A stretch of 64,000 nucleotides of DNA, taken from Secundilactobacillus silagincola (lineage in GTDB: Bacteria; Bacillota; Bacilli; Lactobacillales; Lactobacillaceae). The DNA lies in assembly GCF_002583405.1 (NCBI RefSeq), contig NZ_BCMJ01000003.1, positions 186,001 through 250,000 on the forward strand, in the 5' to 3' direction. A model generated the notes under the pieces. The model had not been told where the DNA came from. It did not search any database and saw nothing but the letters and a program-made list of their open reading frames with translations. Both the position numbers and the translations under genes were made by a program. Shown piece after piece: positions 63,335-64,000 of the stretch. Numbering within the stretch: the stretch's first letter is position 1; every line of letters begins with the position of its first letter.

Positions 63335-64000
63335 TACTAATAGCGATGATTATCTTGATAGTGGCTGTTTTAGCTTATTTCTGGTTAATGATGATGGATC
63401 TACGGGCTTTAATCAACCAGTTAACATTCATTAATCAGCACACCACGAATCAACAATTAAAAGTCAAAACCCGTAATCCAGTGATCGTGGCACTGACTCA
63501 GCAAATCAATCAGTTGATTGCCAAACAGCAAGCCACTCATCAGCAGTCGGTGCAAACCAAACAGCAGTTAGACCTGGCGATTCATAATATTTCACACGAC
63601 CTACGAACGCCACTGACAGTTGCTAGTGGGTATTCGCAGTTGTTATTAACAAACGAAAATTTACCTGAAACTGAACACCAGCAGGTCAGCAAGTTGAATC
63701 AAAACCTGCAGACATTATCGAAACACCTTAATCTGCTATTACTATATAACCGACTACTAGAAAATCAGATCACGATTATTCCCAAGCAGTTAAATCTGTC
63801 AAAGCTGCTGACACAGACTTGTCTGAATTACTACGATGCATTGCAGCAAAAACAAATTATAACGGATTTAAAGATTAAGCCCAACATTATGTGGCAATTG
63901 GACGAGGAAGCAACCACTCGAATCTTACAGAATATTTTAGGTAATATTTTGGATCATGGCTATCAAAAAGCAACCATCGAACTCAAACAAATTAATCAAG
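63331..64000 (+). CDS. Sensor histidine kinase, N-terminal part (3' end outside window)
   Basis: The frame is open to the window end, with 223 residues visible. One N-terminal membrane helix (residues 2-22, ILIAMIILIVAVLAYFWLM) is followed directly by a linker and the dimerisation/phosphoacceptor box IHNISHDLRTPLTVASG with His89. The N-box starts at RILQNILGNILDHG near residue 198. Only one membrane helix and almost no extracellular loop are seen, which suggests sensing in the membrane or through a partner. The ATG overlaps the regulator stop (ATGA), so expression is coupled. Confidence 0.9.
   Translation, partial: MILIAMIILIVAVLAYFWLMMMDLRALINQLTFINQHTTNQQLKVKTRNPVIVALTQQINQLIAKQQATHQQSVQTKQQLDLAIHNISHDLRTPLTVASGYSQLLLTNENLPETEHQQVSKLNQNLQTLSKHLNLLLLYNRLLENQITIIPKQLNLSKLLTQTCLNYYDALQQKQIITDLKIKPNIMWQLDEEATTRILQNILGNILDHGYQKATIELKQINQ

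Overview
The window is about 64 kb of a low-to-moderate G+C Gram-positive chromosome, almost certainly from a member of the Lactobacillaceae. The support is the gene set and order: smc-ftsY-ylxM-ffh, rpsP-khpA-rimM-trmD-rplS, a mevalonate operon ending in a type 2 IPP isomerase, dinG-ypmB-aspB-asnS-dnaD, pbp1A-recU facing ypsA-gpsB-rnpB-rlmL, a family C69 dipeptidase, EbsA and oleate hydratase. Strong GGAGG-type ribosome binding sites and many TTG/GTG starts fit as well. No insertion sequence, tRNA, phage or CRISPR array was seen. The species cannot be fixed from sequence alone.

Layout. 1-9.3 kb: SRP and ribosome-maturation genes, interrupted by a MoxR ATPase / von Willebrand A module between ffh and rpsP. 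9.3-19.8 kb: mixed genes, namely dipeptidase, YitT transporter-like protein, tautomerase, glycerol kinase with a perfect cre site, a large SH3-like/metallophosphoesterase protein divergent from a helveticin J-like protein, a HAD phosphatase and an rRNA m5C methyltransferase. 19.8-24 kb: mevalonate kinase, decarboxylase, phosphomevalonate kinase and isomerase on the minus strand. 24.2-37 kb: dinG to dnaD, then the PBP1A/RecU and YpsA/GpsB/RNase P RNA/RlmL region. 37-46 kb: ammonium transporter under a GlnR-type box, Nudix hydrolase, CPBP protease, nitroreductase, FAD oxidoreductase, RNase H-like protein, EbsA with an apparent non-AUG start, formate-THF ligase, lspA and rluD. 46-50.1 kb: pyrR followed by carA-like and carB-like genes. 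50.2-64 kb: RqcH, a MarR regulator, DegV, then an accessory oxidoreductase region (oleate hydratase, old yellow enzyme, SDRs, alcohol dehydrogenase, MFS exporter, MerR regulator), a nonsense-mutated XRE gene and a two-component system cut by the window end.

The most notable locus is pyrR-carA-carB. It sits just after lspA-rluD, where Bacillus-type genomes carry the full pyr operon. The carA product has lost all three glutaminase triad residues. The carB product is only 834 residues, lacks the glycine-rich ATP-grasp loop, both NPR motifs, much of the second ATP-grasp and the whole C-terminal allosteric domain. Both frames are nevertheless open and well translated, which suggests a retained non-catalytic CPSase-like complex linked to PyrR.

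A second system is a probable MerR regulon. Two promoters with the hallmark 19-bp spacer and nearly the same palindrome lie in front of the SDR/alcohol dehydrogenase genes and in front of the MFS-merR pair. Other points of interest are a truncated SDR remnant, an amber codon in an XRE-membrane protein gene, and a DUF2201-like protein whose HExxH motif reads HVVGH.
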